From DATKMS01 sp035541735 (lineage in GTDB: Bacteria > Desulfobacterota > Binatia > HRBIN30), in NCBI GenBank assembly GCA_035541735.1, contig DATKMS010000294.1:34395-98394 (forward strand): 64,000 nt of DNA, written 5' to 3'. Within the stretch, counting starts at the first letter, position 1. Each line of letters begins with the position of its first letter. The position numbers and the translations under genes are program-made. Under the pieces are notes generated by a model that ran no database searches, was not told where the DNA came from, and saw only the letters and a list, made by a program, of their open reading frames with translations. Positions 8,188 to 16,362 of this stretch are shown piece after piece.

Positions 8188-9018
8188 ATGGCTGAGGATC
8201 TGAGCGGCAAGGTGACAATCGTAACCGGCGCATCGTCGGGTGTTGGCGAGGCAACCGCCCGCCGTTTCGCCAAAGGCGGCGCCAAGGTGGTGTTAGCAGC
8301 GCGCACGGCGCAGAAGCTTGAAGCGCTTGCACGGGAGGTCGGGGGACTGGCTATTCCAACCGATGTCACCAGACGGGACGACTTGCGAGCACTCGTCGAG
8401 AAGACTGTAAGTGCCCACGGCCGCCTTGACGTCCTGGTCAACAACGCTGGCTTCAACTCGCGCGGTGAGTTTGACAACCTCAGCCTCGACGGCATCGAGG
8501 CGGTCATCGATACGAACCTCAAGGCCCCGATGCTGCTGACGCGTATTGCGCTGCCGCACTTGCGCGCCACCCGCGGTGTCGTGGTGAATGTCGCGTCAAT
8601 TGCGGGACACGTACCGCTGCCGGGCGAGAGTCCCTACTGCGCGAGCAAATGGGGCTTGCGCGGTTTCACATTCGCGGTGCGCGAAGAGCTGCGAGCAACG
8701 GGCGTGGCGCTGTGCGCCGTGTCACCAGGGCCGATCGCGACACCCTTCATTCTCGACGATATTGACCACACCCCAGATCTCGTATTCTCGCAACCTTTCC
8801 TCACGGCCGACCAGGTCGCCGACGCTGTCGTCGCCTGCGCTGTCGACCGCAAGCGGGAGCGCGCCCTACCGCACTCGACGCTATGGCTTGCACGTCTCGC
8901 ACAATGGATGCCCTGGCTGCAGGAGATGCTGCGCCCGTCGCTCGAAAATAAGGGGGCGCGGGTCAAGGAACAGTGGCGCATCAAGCGAGGTGCCAACACG
9001 CCGACACCAGCGCCCTAG
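8188..9018 (+). CDS. Short-chain dehydrogenase/reductase (SDR)
   Basis: A classical SDR of 276 residues. The Rossmann cofactor motif TGASSGVG is at 13-20, NNAG at 85-88, and the catalytic Ser-Tyr-Lys are S137, Y150 and K154 (PYCASK). An Arg-rich stretch after strand 2 (AARTAQK) suggests NADP(H). The C-terminus carries an amphipathic extension (LWLARLAQWMPWLQEML) that may associate with membrane. Start chosen at ATG 8188 because GGAGG lies 7 nt upstream. Substrate unknown. The preceding 215 nt hold no supported gene. Confidence 0.9.
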   Translation: MAEDLSGKVTIVTGASSGVGEATARRFAKGGAKVVLAARTAQKLEALAREVGGLAIPTDVTRRDDLRALVEKTVSAHGRLDVLVNNAGFNSRGEFDNLSLDGIEAVIDTNLKAPMLLTRIALPHLRATRGVVVNVASIAGHVPLPGESPYCASKWGLRGFTFAVREELRATGVALCAVSPGPIATPFILDDIDHTPDLVFSQPFLTADQVADAVVACAVDRKRERALPHSTLWLARLAQWMPWLQEMLRPSLENKGARVKEQWRIKRGANTPTPAP

Positions 9019-9158
9019 AGGGCGGGTTCTGGAGACATGACCCGGGGCCGCCGCAAACAAACATGGCGTCGAGTCGCCGCCCTTGCGGCTCGTGCCCCTG
9101 GCGAACTGAGACGCCGGCGGCGCCGCATAGTGAGTCCGGACTTTGGCGGGTGCAGGCC

Positions 9159-9914
9159 CTATCGCGGCTTGGTTGCGGAGAAGCGCAGTCGTACGTAGTC
9201 CGCAGTCCAATGGCCTTCCGCGTCGCACAGGCTGGGCCGTAGGGCGTCGCGGACTTCCTCGACAAAAGTGGCGCGCTCGGCGGCCGGCAGCGCGGCGGTG
9301 AAGCTCTCTGCGAAGGTCTCCAACCAGCCGGTGATGTCGCCCGGCAGCGGGGTCGGCCGCGGAATCAGCGCGATGTAGTCCACGCGGAAGCCGTGCGCCT
9401 GCAGCCGGGCGCTGTACTCTTCGGTCGTTGGGAAATACCACGGATTGAGACGTGCGCCGTCGATGCCGCGGCGATCGAGCGCCGTGACGAGCGCACGCTC
9501 GATGGTCGCCACGCAGCCGTGGCCGCCGCACTCGGCGACGAAGCGTCCGCCCGGCTTGAGCGCACGCCACACCCCGGCGATGACCGCGTCGGCGCGCTTC
9601 ATCCAGTGCAACGCAGCATTGCTGAACACGGCGTCGAACTCGCCGACGAACGCCAATTGCTCGGCGTCCATGACCCGGCAGTCCAAGCCACGCGCTCGGG
9701 CGGCGGCGATCTGCGGCGCACTGCCATCCACGCCGACAACCGTGCAGCCCAGGGCTACGAACTTTTCTGTCAGCGCACCGTCCCCACAGCCGACGTCGAG
9801 AAGGTGTTCGCCCGCTTGCGGTGCCAGCAACGCGACCACCGCCATGCCGAGGTCCGAGACGAAGCGGGCGTGGCGTGCGTAGCGTTCGGGATCCCACGTC
9901 TGCGGTGCATTCAC
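9159..9914 (-). CDS. Class I SAM-dependent methyltransferase
   Basis: A 251-residue Rossmann-fold methyltransferase resembling the trans-aconitate/UbiE-like group. The SAM-binding motif I is LLDVGCGDG, followed by the acidic VVGVDGS and the MDAEQL motif; FDAVFSNAALHWM is motif IV. The gene begins with GTG, which overlaps the stop of the upstream GNAT gene by 4 nt (GTGA), so the two are coupled. Methyl acceptor not predictable from sequence. Confidence 0.87.
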   Translation of the reverse strand: MNAPQTWDPERYARHARFVSDLGMAVVALLAPQAGEHLLDVGCGDGALTEKFVALGCTVVGVDGSAPQIAAARARGLDCRVMDAEQLAFVGEFDAVFSNAALHWMKRADAVIAGVWRALKPGGRFVAECGGHGCVATIERALVTALDRRGIDGARLNPWYFPTTEEYSARLQAHGFRVDYIALIPRPTPLPGDITGWLETFAESFTAALPAAERATFVEEVRDALRPSLCDAEGHWTADYVRLRFSATKPR

Positions 9915-10330
9915 GACAGCACCTTCCCCATGCTGATGCGGTCTTCGACCGTGTAGCCGAGGGCTTCGTAGAAGGCGACGACTGCGGCGTTGAAGCGGTG
10001 GAGCTGCAGGTTGAGCTTGGGACAGCCCAGCGCACGGAGCCGTGCTTCTGCAGCCTCCATCATGGCGCGTCCGTGCCCCTTGCGCCGGGCGCCGGCGGCG
10101 ACCGCGAGATGGTAGATCCAGCCGCGGTGACCGTCGTAGCCGGCGACGACCGTTGCCACGATACGGCCGTCGATTTCAGCCACGAGGAACAACTCCGGCT
10201 GTACGCGGCGCTTGCGCCGAATGATGGCGAACGGGTCGTTGCGCCGTGGATCGTCTGGAAACGCAGCGTGCCACAAGGCCACGACCGCGGCTTCATCGCG
10301 ATCTTCAAACGGGCGGATCGTGAATGCCAT
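9911..10330 (-). CDS. GNAT family N-acetyltransferase (YpeA-like)
   Basis: A 139-residue single-domain GNAT. The acetyl-CoA pyrophosphate loop is ARRKGHGRAMM (R/Q-x-x-G-x-G/A type), preceded by the WIYHLAVA strand. The C-terminal LNLQLHRFNAAVVAFYEALGY segment is characteristic of the YpeA/RimI-like subgroup. Substrate unknown. ATG 10330 or GTG 10336 could start it. It is coupled by a 4-nt overlap to the methyltransferase downstream, suggesting joint modification of one substrate (inference). Confidence 0.85.
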   Translation of the reverse strand: MAFTIRPFEDRDEAAVVALWHAAFPDDPRRNDPFAIIRRKRRVQPELFLVAEIDGRIVATVVAGYDGHRGWIYHLAVAAGARRKGHGRAMMEAAEARLRALGCPKLNLQLHRFNAAVVAFYEALGYTVEDRISMGKVLS

Positions 10331-10443
10331 CAGCACGAGGTCCTACCACACTGCCGCTCACGAATCGCCTTCACCCCATGGTCCGGCGTTTCAACATTCG
10401 ACGACGGCGCTCTGACTTCGATAAAACGCCGCGGCCAGCGCCC

Positions 10444-12513
10444 CTAGCTGATCGGGCCCATGCAGGGCAACTCGATGCGAAAGACCGTGCCGTGGGGTTC
10501 GAGTCGGGCCACCTCGATCGTGCCCCGATGTGCCATCACGATTTGTTTTGCCACCGCCAAACCGATCCCCGAGCCGTACGCTTTGGTGGTCTCGAACAGG
10601 CGAAATACCTCCACCGTGTCGGAAATGCCTGGGCCGGTGTCCGTCACGCTGATGGACACGACATTGCGCGTCGGCGGCGCAATCTGAATTCCGATGCGGC
10701 CGGGTCCCTTGTCGATCGCCTCGATGGCGTTCTTGATCAGGTTGTCGAATACCCGGTGCAGCTTCTCGCGATCTGCGGTGAGCGCCGGCAGATCATGCGC
10801 GGCCTCCAGGGTCAGTGTCATCCTGCGCTCTGCCGCCACCGGTTCCCAGAGGTCGACAACGTCCTGCAGGAGACGGCGCACGTCCACCGGCTTCAAGTCC
10901 AGACGTTGCTCGCGGGAGAACTCCATGAACTCTTTGCTGAGCATATCGAGGCGATGGACTTCCGCGAGGATGCGCTGTACCGGCTTGACGACGGTGCTGA
11001 TGGTTTGGGTCGCGTCGCGGGCGGCGCGGCGCAGGATCAGCTGTGCTTGCATGGAGATGGCTGCCAGTGGGTTACCGAGGTCGTGGACGATCTGCGCGGT
11101 GATGGCGCCGATATCAGCCAGGCGCTCGCGTTGCCGATCCAACTTCAGCAACTCGCGCAGGCGTTCTTCTGCGAGTTTGCGTTCGGTGATATCCAGTCCG
11201 ACCGACAACAAGCCGACCACGCCGCCGTGCGCGTCCTTCAGGGTCTTGGAGTACCATTCGATCTCGTGTTCAGCGCCGTTCTTGGCGACGATGGGGTTGA
11301 CGTTACCGCGTACGTGCATGTCGCTGACGGCGCCGGAAAACAGCGCGCGGATGCGGTCGCGATCACGGTCGGGCAGGAATGTCGTAAACCAGTCTCTGCC
11401 CTGCACCTCCTGCAGGGAGTACCCCGAGATCTCCTGCATGAATGGGTTGAAGCGCACGATCCGTCCGTCAGTATCCAGCACCAGCACGATCAGCTGGGCG
11501 GTTTCCACCAGACTCTCCGCAAAGTCGCGCTCGCGGCGCAGCGCTTCTTCGGCTTCCTTGCGGGCCGTGATGTCGCGGACGATCCCGGTGAACACGCGAC
11601 GGTCGCCGAGGAGCACTTCGCTGACGGCGAGATCGAGCGGGAACGTCGTGCCATCTTTGTGCTGGCCTACCACTTCGCGACCGATGCCGATGATCTTGCG
11701 CTTGCCGGTGCGCAGGTACGTAGCGAGGTAGGCGTCATGCTCCTCCCGATACGGCGGGGGCAGGAGCATCTTGACGGGCTGACCGATCACTTCCTCGGGC
11801 GCGAAACCGAACAGCTGCGCGGCCGCGGGATTGAACGACTGCACGATGCCCTGGTCGTCGATGATGATGATCCCGTCCGCGGCGGTGTCGACGATGGCGC
11901 GGAGTCTGGCTTCGCTATCGCGCAACGCGGTTTCGCTGCGCTTGCGCGCGGTGATGTCGCGCAGCAGCCAGCGGATACCGGTCACCTGGCGTCGTGGTCC
12001 GGGCACAACCCCGGCGCTCAAACCGATGGCGATCGGCTTGCCATCCTGCTGCTGGAGGGCGACTTCCCAGTCAACGAGCCGATCCACACGACCGTCTTGC
12101 AAGCGTTCCAGGTGTGCCTGAAAGGTACGCCGCTGTGTTGGGGCCACCAACCCCGCGAGCGGCTTGCCGACCAGGAGGTGCCGGTCACGGTGCAGCAAGG
12201 TAGCTGCAACGGTGTTCACCTCTTGGATCATTCCGGCGGAATCAGTGACCACGTACCCATCGGGGGCAGACTCGAACAAGTCCTCATAGCGTCGGCGTTG
12301 CGCCTCGATCGCGTCGCGCGAGGCCGCCCGCTCTTCGCTCTGCGCCCGCAGCTTTTCCGACGTGGCCTGCAGCTCCTCCAAGGACTGCGTCAGCTCCGTG
12401 AGCGCTGCCTGCAGCAATGGCTGCGCTCTGCCCGAAGCCCCCCCCTTTGCACGTAGCGCCTCCAGGAGGCGGCGCGCGGTGAGAATCTGTGTCGCGAAGA
12501 TGTCGTACCTCAT
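10444..12513 (-). CDS. Triple-PAS sensor histidine kinase with FixL-like haem PAS
   Basis: A soluble 689-residue kinase without membrane segments. An N-terminal coiled coil (about 30-75) precedes PAS1 (75-190), PAS2 (200-320), PAS3 (325-450), a dimerisation/phosphoacceptor domain with H477 (AQIVHDLGNPL) and an ATPase domain (N595, DTGPGI 625-630, GSGIGL 647-652). PAS2 matches the Bradyrhizobium FixL haem pocket: H259 corresponds to the haem ligand H200, R279 to the ligand-sensing R220, and I274, I277 and L295 to I215, I218 and L236, with exact spacing. This implies oxygen or other gas sensing. No response-regulator gene is adjacent. Confidence 0.92.
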   Translation of the reverse strand: MRYDIFATQILTARRLLEALRAKGGASGRAQPLLQAALTELTQSLEELQATSEKLRAQSEERAASRDAIEAQRRRYEDLFESAPDGYVVTDSAGMIQEVNTVAATLLHRDRHLLVGKPLAGLVAPTQRRTFQAHLERLQDGRVDRLVDWEVALQQQDGKPIAIGLSAGVVPGPRRQVTGIRWLLRDITARKRSETALRDSEARLRAIVDTAADGIIIIDDQGIVQSFNPAAAQLFGFAPEEVIGQPVKMLLPPPYREEHDAYLATYLRTGKRKIIGIGREVVGQHKDGTTFPLDLAVSEVLLGDRRVFTGIVRDITARKEAEEALRRERDFAESLVETAQLIVLVLDTDGRIVRFNPFMQEISGYSLQEVQGRDWFTTFLPDRDRDRIRALFSGAVSDMHVRGNVNPIVAKNGAEHEIEWYSKTLKDAHGGVVGLLSVGLDITERKLAEERLRELLKLDRQRERLADIGAITAQIVHDLGNPLAAISMQAQLILRRAARDATQTISTVVKPVQRILAEVHRLDMLSKEFMEFSREQRLDLKPVDVRRLLQDVVDLWEPVAAERRMTLTLEAAHDLPALTADREKLHRVFDNLIKNAIEAIDKGPGRIGIQIAPPTRNVVSISVTDTGPGISDTVEVFRLFETTKAYGSGIGLAVAKQIVMAHRGTIEVARLEPHGTVFRIELPCMGPIS

Positions 12514-12530
12514 CGGCAGTCGTACAAAAG

Positions 12531-12569
12531 CCAGTAGTCAGTGATCAGTACCCAGTGACCCTAAGCAGA
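12531..12569. repeat. Short degenerate CAGTA/CAGTGA direct repeats
   Basis: Three imperfect copies of a CAGT-rich unit (CAGTAGT, CAGTGATCAGTA, CAGTGAC) sit upstream of the kinase start, between it and the NamZ gene. The stretch is lower in GC than its surroundings. Similar intergenic arrays occur in many environmental genomes; here it may be a mobile-element remnant or just a low-complexity spacer. No function can be assigned. Confidence 0.3.
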
Positions 12570-12598
12570 GGTCAGAGCCTGATGTGCACAAGCTTTGC

Positions 12599-13804
12599 CT
12601 AGCGATAAAGCAATACCGTTTCACGTTCCTCGCGCCAAGCGTTTTCGTCGTGGCCAGCGAGTGCGTCCAGGTCACCGGGTGTGGAATCGGGGTCGTCGAC
12701 CCACGCGCGCAGCAACTCGCTACCGTTGATCACGTCGATTGCCAAGCGACCGGGTTCGTATTCGTACGTGAAGTTGCGCCAAAGGTCATAGTCCGGTCGC
12801 AAGCCGCGCAGCGCCTTGAATGCCAGGGCGATGAGGCGCCACGGGCGGAAGGCGTCGTGCTCGTATGCCGGGTCGTCGACATGGATCTGCAGCCCGGCGC
12901 ACAATGTGCCCGCATGCTTGTGGAACGTGGGCTCGAACCAGCAGCTCCGCAGCCGACAGCCGCGCAGCCATTCTGGGGCGAGTCGGACCATGGCTGCCAG
13001 CAGCACCGGCGGCTCGATGTCCGGCGCCCCGAACAGCTCGAGTGGGCGCGTCGTACCGCGCCCCTCCGACAGTGTCGTGCCTTCCACGAGCACGGTGCCC
13101 GCATAGCAGCGTGCCATCCACGGATTGGGGGCGTTCGGGCTCGGATTGACCCAGGTGCGCTCGCCAAGCGGCCACCCATAGCCCGGAGGGCGCGCCGGTT
13201 CCCACCCGTCCATGGTGATGATCTCGACCTCGGCATCGAGACGCAAGGTGCGCACGAACCAGCGCGCTAGCTCGCCGAGCGTCAGACCATGCCGCATCGG
13301 CAAGGGACCCGCACCGACGAAGCTCTCGCAGCCGGGGCGTAGTCGCAACCCTTCGACCACGCGCCCCGCCGGGTTGGGCCGGTCGAGGACCCACACTGTC
13401 TTACGATGCACGGCCGCCGCTTCGAGTACGTAGCGCAACGTCGTGACAAAGGTGTAGATGCGGCAGCCGAGGTCCTGCAGGTCGACGAGCAGCACATCGA
13501 AACTGTCCATCATCGTCGCCGTCGGGCGCCGCACGGTGCCGTAGAGGCTGAAGACCGGGATACCGTGCGCTGGGTCGATGAAGTCCGGCGACTCGATCAT
13601 ATTGTCCTGCTTGTCGCCGCGCAGCCCGTGCTGCGGGCCAAAGGCCGCCGTCAGCTGGATGTCGTCGAGCATCGCGAGCGCATCGAGCGTGTGGGTGAGG
13701 TCGTCGGTCACTGAGGCCGGGTGGGCCAGTAACGCCACACGGCGCCCGGCGAGCGGTTTTCGAAGCGCCGGTTCCGCCACCAGGCGATCGATGCCGAATC
13801 GCAT
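12599..13804 (-). CDS. Exo-beta-N-acetylmuramidase NamZ family (DUF1343)
   Basis: A 401-residue DUF1343 protein. The family includes NamZ, which removes terminal MurNAc from glycan ends during peptidoglycan recycling. Conserved features: an N-terminal Rossmann-like half with VALLAHPASV, AAFGPQHGLRGD, VFSLYG and DLQDLGCRIYTF; then DRPNPAGR, the EGTTLSEGRGTTRPLELFG signature and the FEPTFHKHAG segment. No signal peptide is seen, so action may be cytoplasmic, or export may rely on another route. It is the last gene of a three-gene operon, 9 nt after the DOMON-like gene. Confidence 0.88.
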   Translation of the reverse strand: MRFGIDRLVAEPALRKPLAGRRVALLAHPASVTDDLTHTLDALAMLDDIQLTAAFGPQHGLRGDKQDNMIESPDFIDPAHGIPVFSLYGTVRRPTATMMDSFDVLLVDLQDLGCRIYTFVTTLRYVLEAAAVHRKTVWVLDRPNPAGRVVEGLRLRPGCESFVGAGPLPMRHGLTLGELARWFVRTLRLDAEVEIITMDGWEPARPPGYGWPLGERTWVNPSPNAPNPWMARCYAGTVLVEGTTLSEGRGTTRPLELFGAPDIEPPVLLAAMVRLAPEWLRGCRLRSCWFEPTFHKHAGTLCAGLQIHVDDPAYEHDAFRPWRLIALAFKALRGLRPDYDLWRNFTYEYEPGRLAIDVINGSELLRAWVDDPDSTPGDLDALAGHDENAWREERETVLLYR

Positions 13805-13813
13805 AGCGCGCGC

Positions 13814-14386
13814 TTAGCGCGGATCGCGCATGGAGTCCACGGTCAGGGCAAAGGCATCGCCATGATGGAAGTCGGGTGTGCCCGGCGGATGCCGTAGGGC
13901 CCAGTACGATAGGCTGCCGCTGGCGTCTTCGATCACCGCCGAGAGCGCCAGGCGAAGTGCTGCCGTCGAATGGCTGGCTGAAAAGCCATTGAGGTGCACG
14001 ACGGTATCGAGTTCGAGGCGGTCTGCCAGCCGGCGCACGTGCACCGCCGGCGCCACCGCTTGGTCGCGCGGCGGTACCCTCTTACGGTAGCGTTCGAATG
14101 CGTACACGGCCCACTCGCTCGAAGGCGCGAAGTTGAACTCGTGATACGCGGGCGTGTCGTTCAGCGCGATGAACGCTTCGAAGCATGTATGTTCCCAGAG
14201 GCCGTGCGTCATGCGAGCCTCGCGGGGCGCTGGGATGCGCAGCCGGCTCAGATCCGCTTCGAGAACGAAGGCAATCACGAGCAGCGCATCCGGTAAGCGG
14301 CGAACGCGGGCGGTGATGCCCCGTACGGCGTGAGCCGGCGTCTGTGGGTGGCAGGTGAGTGCGACGGGCCGCGACGCGGCAGTCAT
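13814..14386 (-). CDS. DOMON-like domain protein
   Basis: A 190-residue beta-sandwich protein of the DOMON-like type (DOMON-like_2). Supporting segments are DALLVIAFVLEADLSRLRIP, THGLWEHTCFEAFIAL, YHEFNFAPSSEWAVYAFERYRKRV and the C-terminal WALRHPPGTPDFHHGDAF. DOMON folds bind haem or sugars; no ligand can be fixed here. ATG 14386 starts the recognisable domain. It lies between DUF3303 and NamZ-family genes in a minus-strand operon, so a link to carbohydrate or cell-wall turnover is possible (inference). Confidence 0.82.
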   Translation of the reverse strand: MTAASRPVALTCHPQTPAHAVRGITARVRRLPDALLVIAFVLEADLSRLRIPAPREARMTHGLWEHTCFEAFIALNDTPAYHEFNFAPSSEWAVYAFERYRKRVPPRDQAVAPAVHVRRLADRLELDTVVHLNGFSASHSTAALRLALSAVIEDASGSLSYWALRHPPGTPDFHHGDAFALTVDSMRDPR

Positions 14387-14414
14387 GGTACGAGCAGGAA
14401 TCGGCGGTGTGGAC

Positions 14415-14687
14415 CTACAGCCGTGGCGCGATGCGTTCGACCGCTTGGGCCGAGGTGATGACGGGAACCACCTCGAAATCCGCCAGGTCGCTCCACCGGG
14501 CGATCCACTGTTCGATGAGAAGATGATCTTCGCACTCCATGAGCTGGTAGCACGTTGTGATGTCCGATGTGACCCAGCTCGCAACATATTGCAGGCCAGG
14601 CGGTGCGAGCCTGCCCTCATCCCTGAACCGCCGGTACACCGGTACCGGGTCGCCGTGCTTGAAGCTCTCGATGATCATGTAGAGCAT
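14415..14687 (-). CDS. DUF3303 domain protein
   Basis: A 90-residue protein that matches DUF3303 along its whole length: MLYMIIESFKHGD at the start, then YRRFRDEGRLAPPGL, SWVTSDITTCYQLMEC and WSDLADFEVVPV. The family is a small ferredoxin-like (dimeric alpha-beta barrel) fold of unknown biochemical role. GAGGGG lies upstream of the ATG. First gene of the operon with the DOMON-like and NamZ-family genes; divergent from the aldo/keto reductase. Confidence 0.85.
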   Translation of the reverse strand: MLYMIIESFKHGDPVPVYRRFRDEGRLAPPGLQYVASWVTSDITTCYQLMECEDHLLIEQWIARWSDLADFEVVPVITSAQAVERIAPRL

Positions 14688-14842
14688 CGTCTGCCCCTCG
14701 CTTCCGTGCTGGCACTGTAGCCGGTTGGGCGCCGGTGCCGCAAAGCACCTTTACTCAGCCCGCGGCGCCCGCCACAATCGTGCTGGCATCTTCCCGCGCC
14801 TCGTTCCTTGCCCGATACCTCGATGCCGCAAGGAGGGCTGTC

Positions 14843-16090
14843 ATGGCGGACAATCACGATGGGTACGACTGGTTCAATCGGCGCGCCCTGCTGCGCGGCG
14901 CGGCGGCCGGTGGGTTGGCACTGGCGGCCGGCTGTAAGTACGATACGCAGCTGTTCTTGCTCGGCGATACTCCCCGCGCGAAGTCTCAAGATCCACGCTG
15001 GGCCGATGCGCGCGTGCGCGCTTACCGGCCCCTCGGGCGAACGGGTTTCAGCATGTCGGACATCTCCTTCGGCTGCGCCGGTCTGGACGATGCCGGCGTG
15101 GCGCAGCGCGGGGTCGAGCGCGGCATCACCTATTTCGATACCTCACCCGACTACTCGAACGCCGGCTCCGAGAAGGCCCTGGGGCAAGGGATCCGCGGCA
15201 CGCCGCGGGACCAGCTGTTCGTCGTATCGAAGTTCTGCACCGCTGACGGACATCTTCCCAACGACACGCCAGTTCCGCAGGTCATTGCCGCCGTCGATGC
15301 CAGCCTGCAGCGGCTGGGTACCGACCACATCGACCTGATCCACATCCACGCGGTCAACTCGCTCGATCGTCTGATGGCCCCCAACATCCACGAAGGCTTC
15401 GACCGCCTGAAGCAAGCCGGCAAAGTGCGCTTCCTCGGTGTGTCGAGCCACACGCCGGACCTGGAGACGGTCATGGCGCACGCCGTCGACAGCGGCCGCT
15501 TCGACGTCATCATGGTCGCCTACAACTTCAAGAACTGGCCCGACCTGCGCAATATCTTCCACCGTGCTCACGAGCGCGGCGTCGGCGTGGTGGCGATGAA
15601 GACGCTCAAGGGGGCGCGGCACTCGCAGCTGGCCGACTTCACGCCGACGGAGCGCGAGTCGTTCGCCCAGGCCGCCTTCAAGTGGGTGCTTTCCAATCCC
15701 GACGTCAGCGGCTTGGTGGTCTCGATGAGCACCTATCAGCAAGTCGACGAGTACCTGTTCGCGTCGGGGCAACCGCTGACCACGGCGGATCTCAACCTGC
15801 TGGAGAAGTACGACCGCTTGGTTGCCAGGGACTACTGCCGGCCTGGTTGCGGCACCTGTCTCGACCACTGTCCGTTCGGTGTGCCGGTGGACGACGTGAT
15901 GCGCTACACGATGTATGCGGAGAACTACGGCTGGGAGAAGCAAGCGATGCGGCTGTACGCGCAGATCGACCCCGCACGGCGAGCCGATCATTGCCTGGCC
16001 TGTGCGGCACCCTGCGAGCCGGCGTGCGACTTCGGCCTGCCGATCCGCGACAAGCTGGTGCGGGCCGAGCAGCTGCTGAGCTGGGAATGA
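14843..16090 (+). CDS. Tat-exported aldo/keto reductase lipoprotein with 4Fe-4S domain
   Basis: A 415-residue protein. Residues 1-30 hold a twin-arginine-type signal (NRRALLRGAAAGGLALAAG) ending in a lipobox LAAGC, so it is probably exported folded and lipidated. The aldo/keto reductase barrel follows (YRPLGRTGFSMSDISFG; YFDTSPDYSNAGSE; catalytic Lys in VVSKFC; IHIHAV in place of the usual histidine loop). The C-terminus has a ferredoxin-like domain with CRPGCGTCLDHCPFG and CLACAAPCEPACD. A strong AAGGAGG lies 6 nt before ATG 14843. It probably couples substrate reduction to Fe-S electron transfer outside the cytoplasm. Confidence 0.9.
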   Translation: MADNHDGYDWFNRRALLRGAAAGGLALAAGCKYDTQLFLLGDTPRAKSQDPRWADARVRAYRPLGRTGFSMSDISFGCAGLDDAGVAQRGVERGITYFDTSPDYSNAGSEKALGQGIRGTPRDQLFVVSKFCTADGHLPNDTPVPQVIAAVDASLQRLGTDHIDLIHIHAVNSLDRLMAPNIHEGFDRLKQAGKVRFLGVSSHTPDLETVMAHAVDSGRFDVIMVAYNFKNWPDLRNIFHRAHERGVGVVAMKTLKGARHSQLADFTPTERESFAQAAFKWVLSNPDVSGLVVSMSTYQQVDEYLFASGQPLTTADLNLLEKYDRLVARDYCRPGCGTCLDHCPFGVPVDDVMRYTMYAENYGWEKQAMRLYAQIDPARRADHCLACAAPCEPACDFGLPIRDKLVRAEQLLSWE

Positions 16091-16116
16091 ACCGGTGAGC
16101 CTTGGTCCAAAATAGC

Positions 16117-16256
16117 GCACCGCAGAGGACGCAGAGTAAAGCGCTCGAAGGGGTAGTGAACGAGTTTCCCGGTAGCTCATTGGAATGAGTGTTTACGAGT
16201 TTCCTTCCTACAACAGGCTTGTTTATCCTCTGTGGCCTCCGCGTTCTCTGCGGTGA
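16117..16256. repeat. MITE-like element with terminal inverted repeats
   Basis: A 140-bp segment bounded by CACCGCAGAGGACGCAGAG at 16118-16136 and, inverted, CTCCGCGTTCTCTGCGGTG at 16236-16254 (17 of 19 bases pair). The interior is lower in GC than the genome average, and no protein is encoded. It lies between the reductase and MATE genes. Comparable CCGCAGAGAACGCAGAG repeats are widespread in intergenic regions of environmental bacteria. Could be a non-autonomous mobile element or a bidirectional terminator. Confidence 0.5.
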
Positions 16257-16362
16257 GATTCTTCCCTCGGATTAGTAGTAATGTGACGTGGGCGAGGCCG
16301 CGTCGCTCAGTTGCGCCACGCCGGGATCTGGCGCAATGTGCCGGCCGGATTGTTGATGCGCG

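Noticed and set aside
10324..12456. A 710-codon open frame on the plus strand opposite the PAS kinase
   Set aside because: It is the antisense of a clear kinase gene; composition (His/Asp/Arg/Gly-rich) and lack of any domain mark it as a GC-driven shadow.
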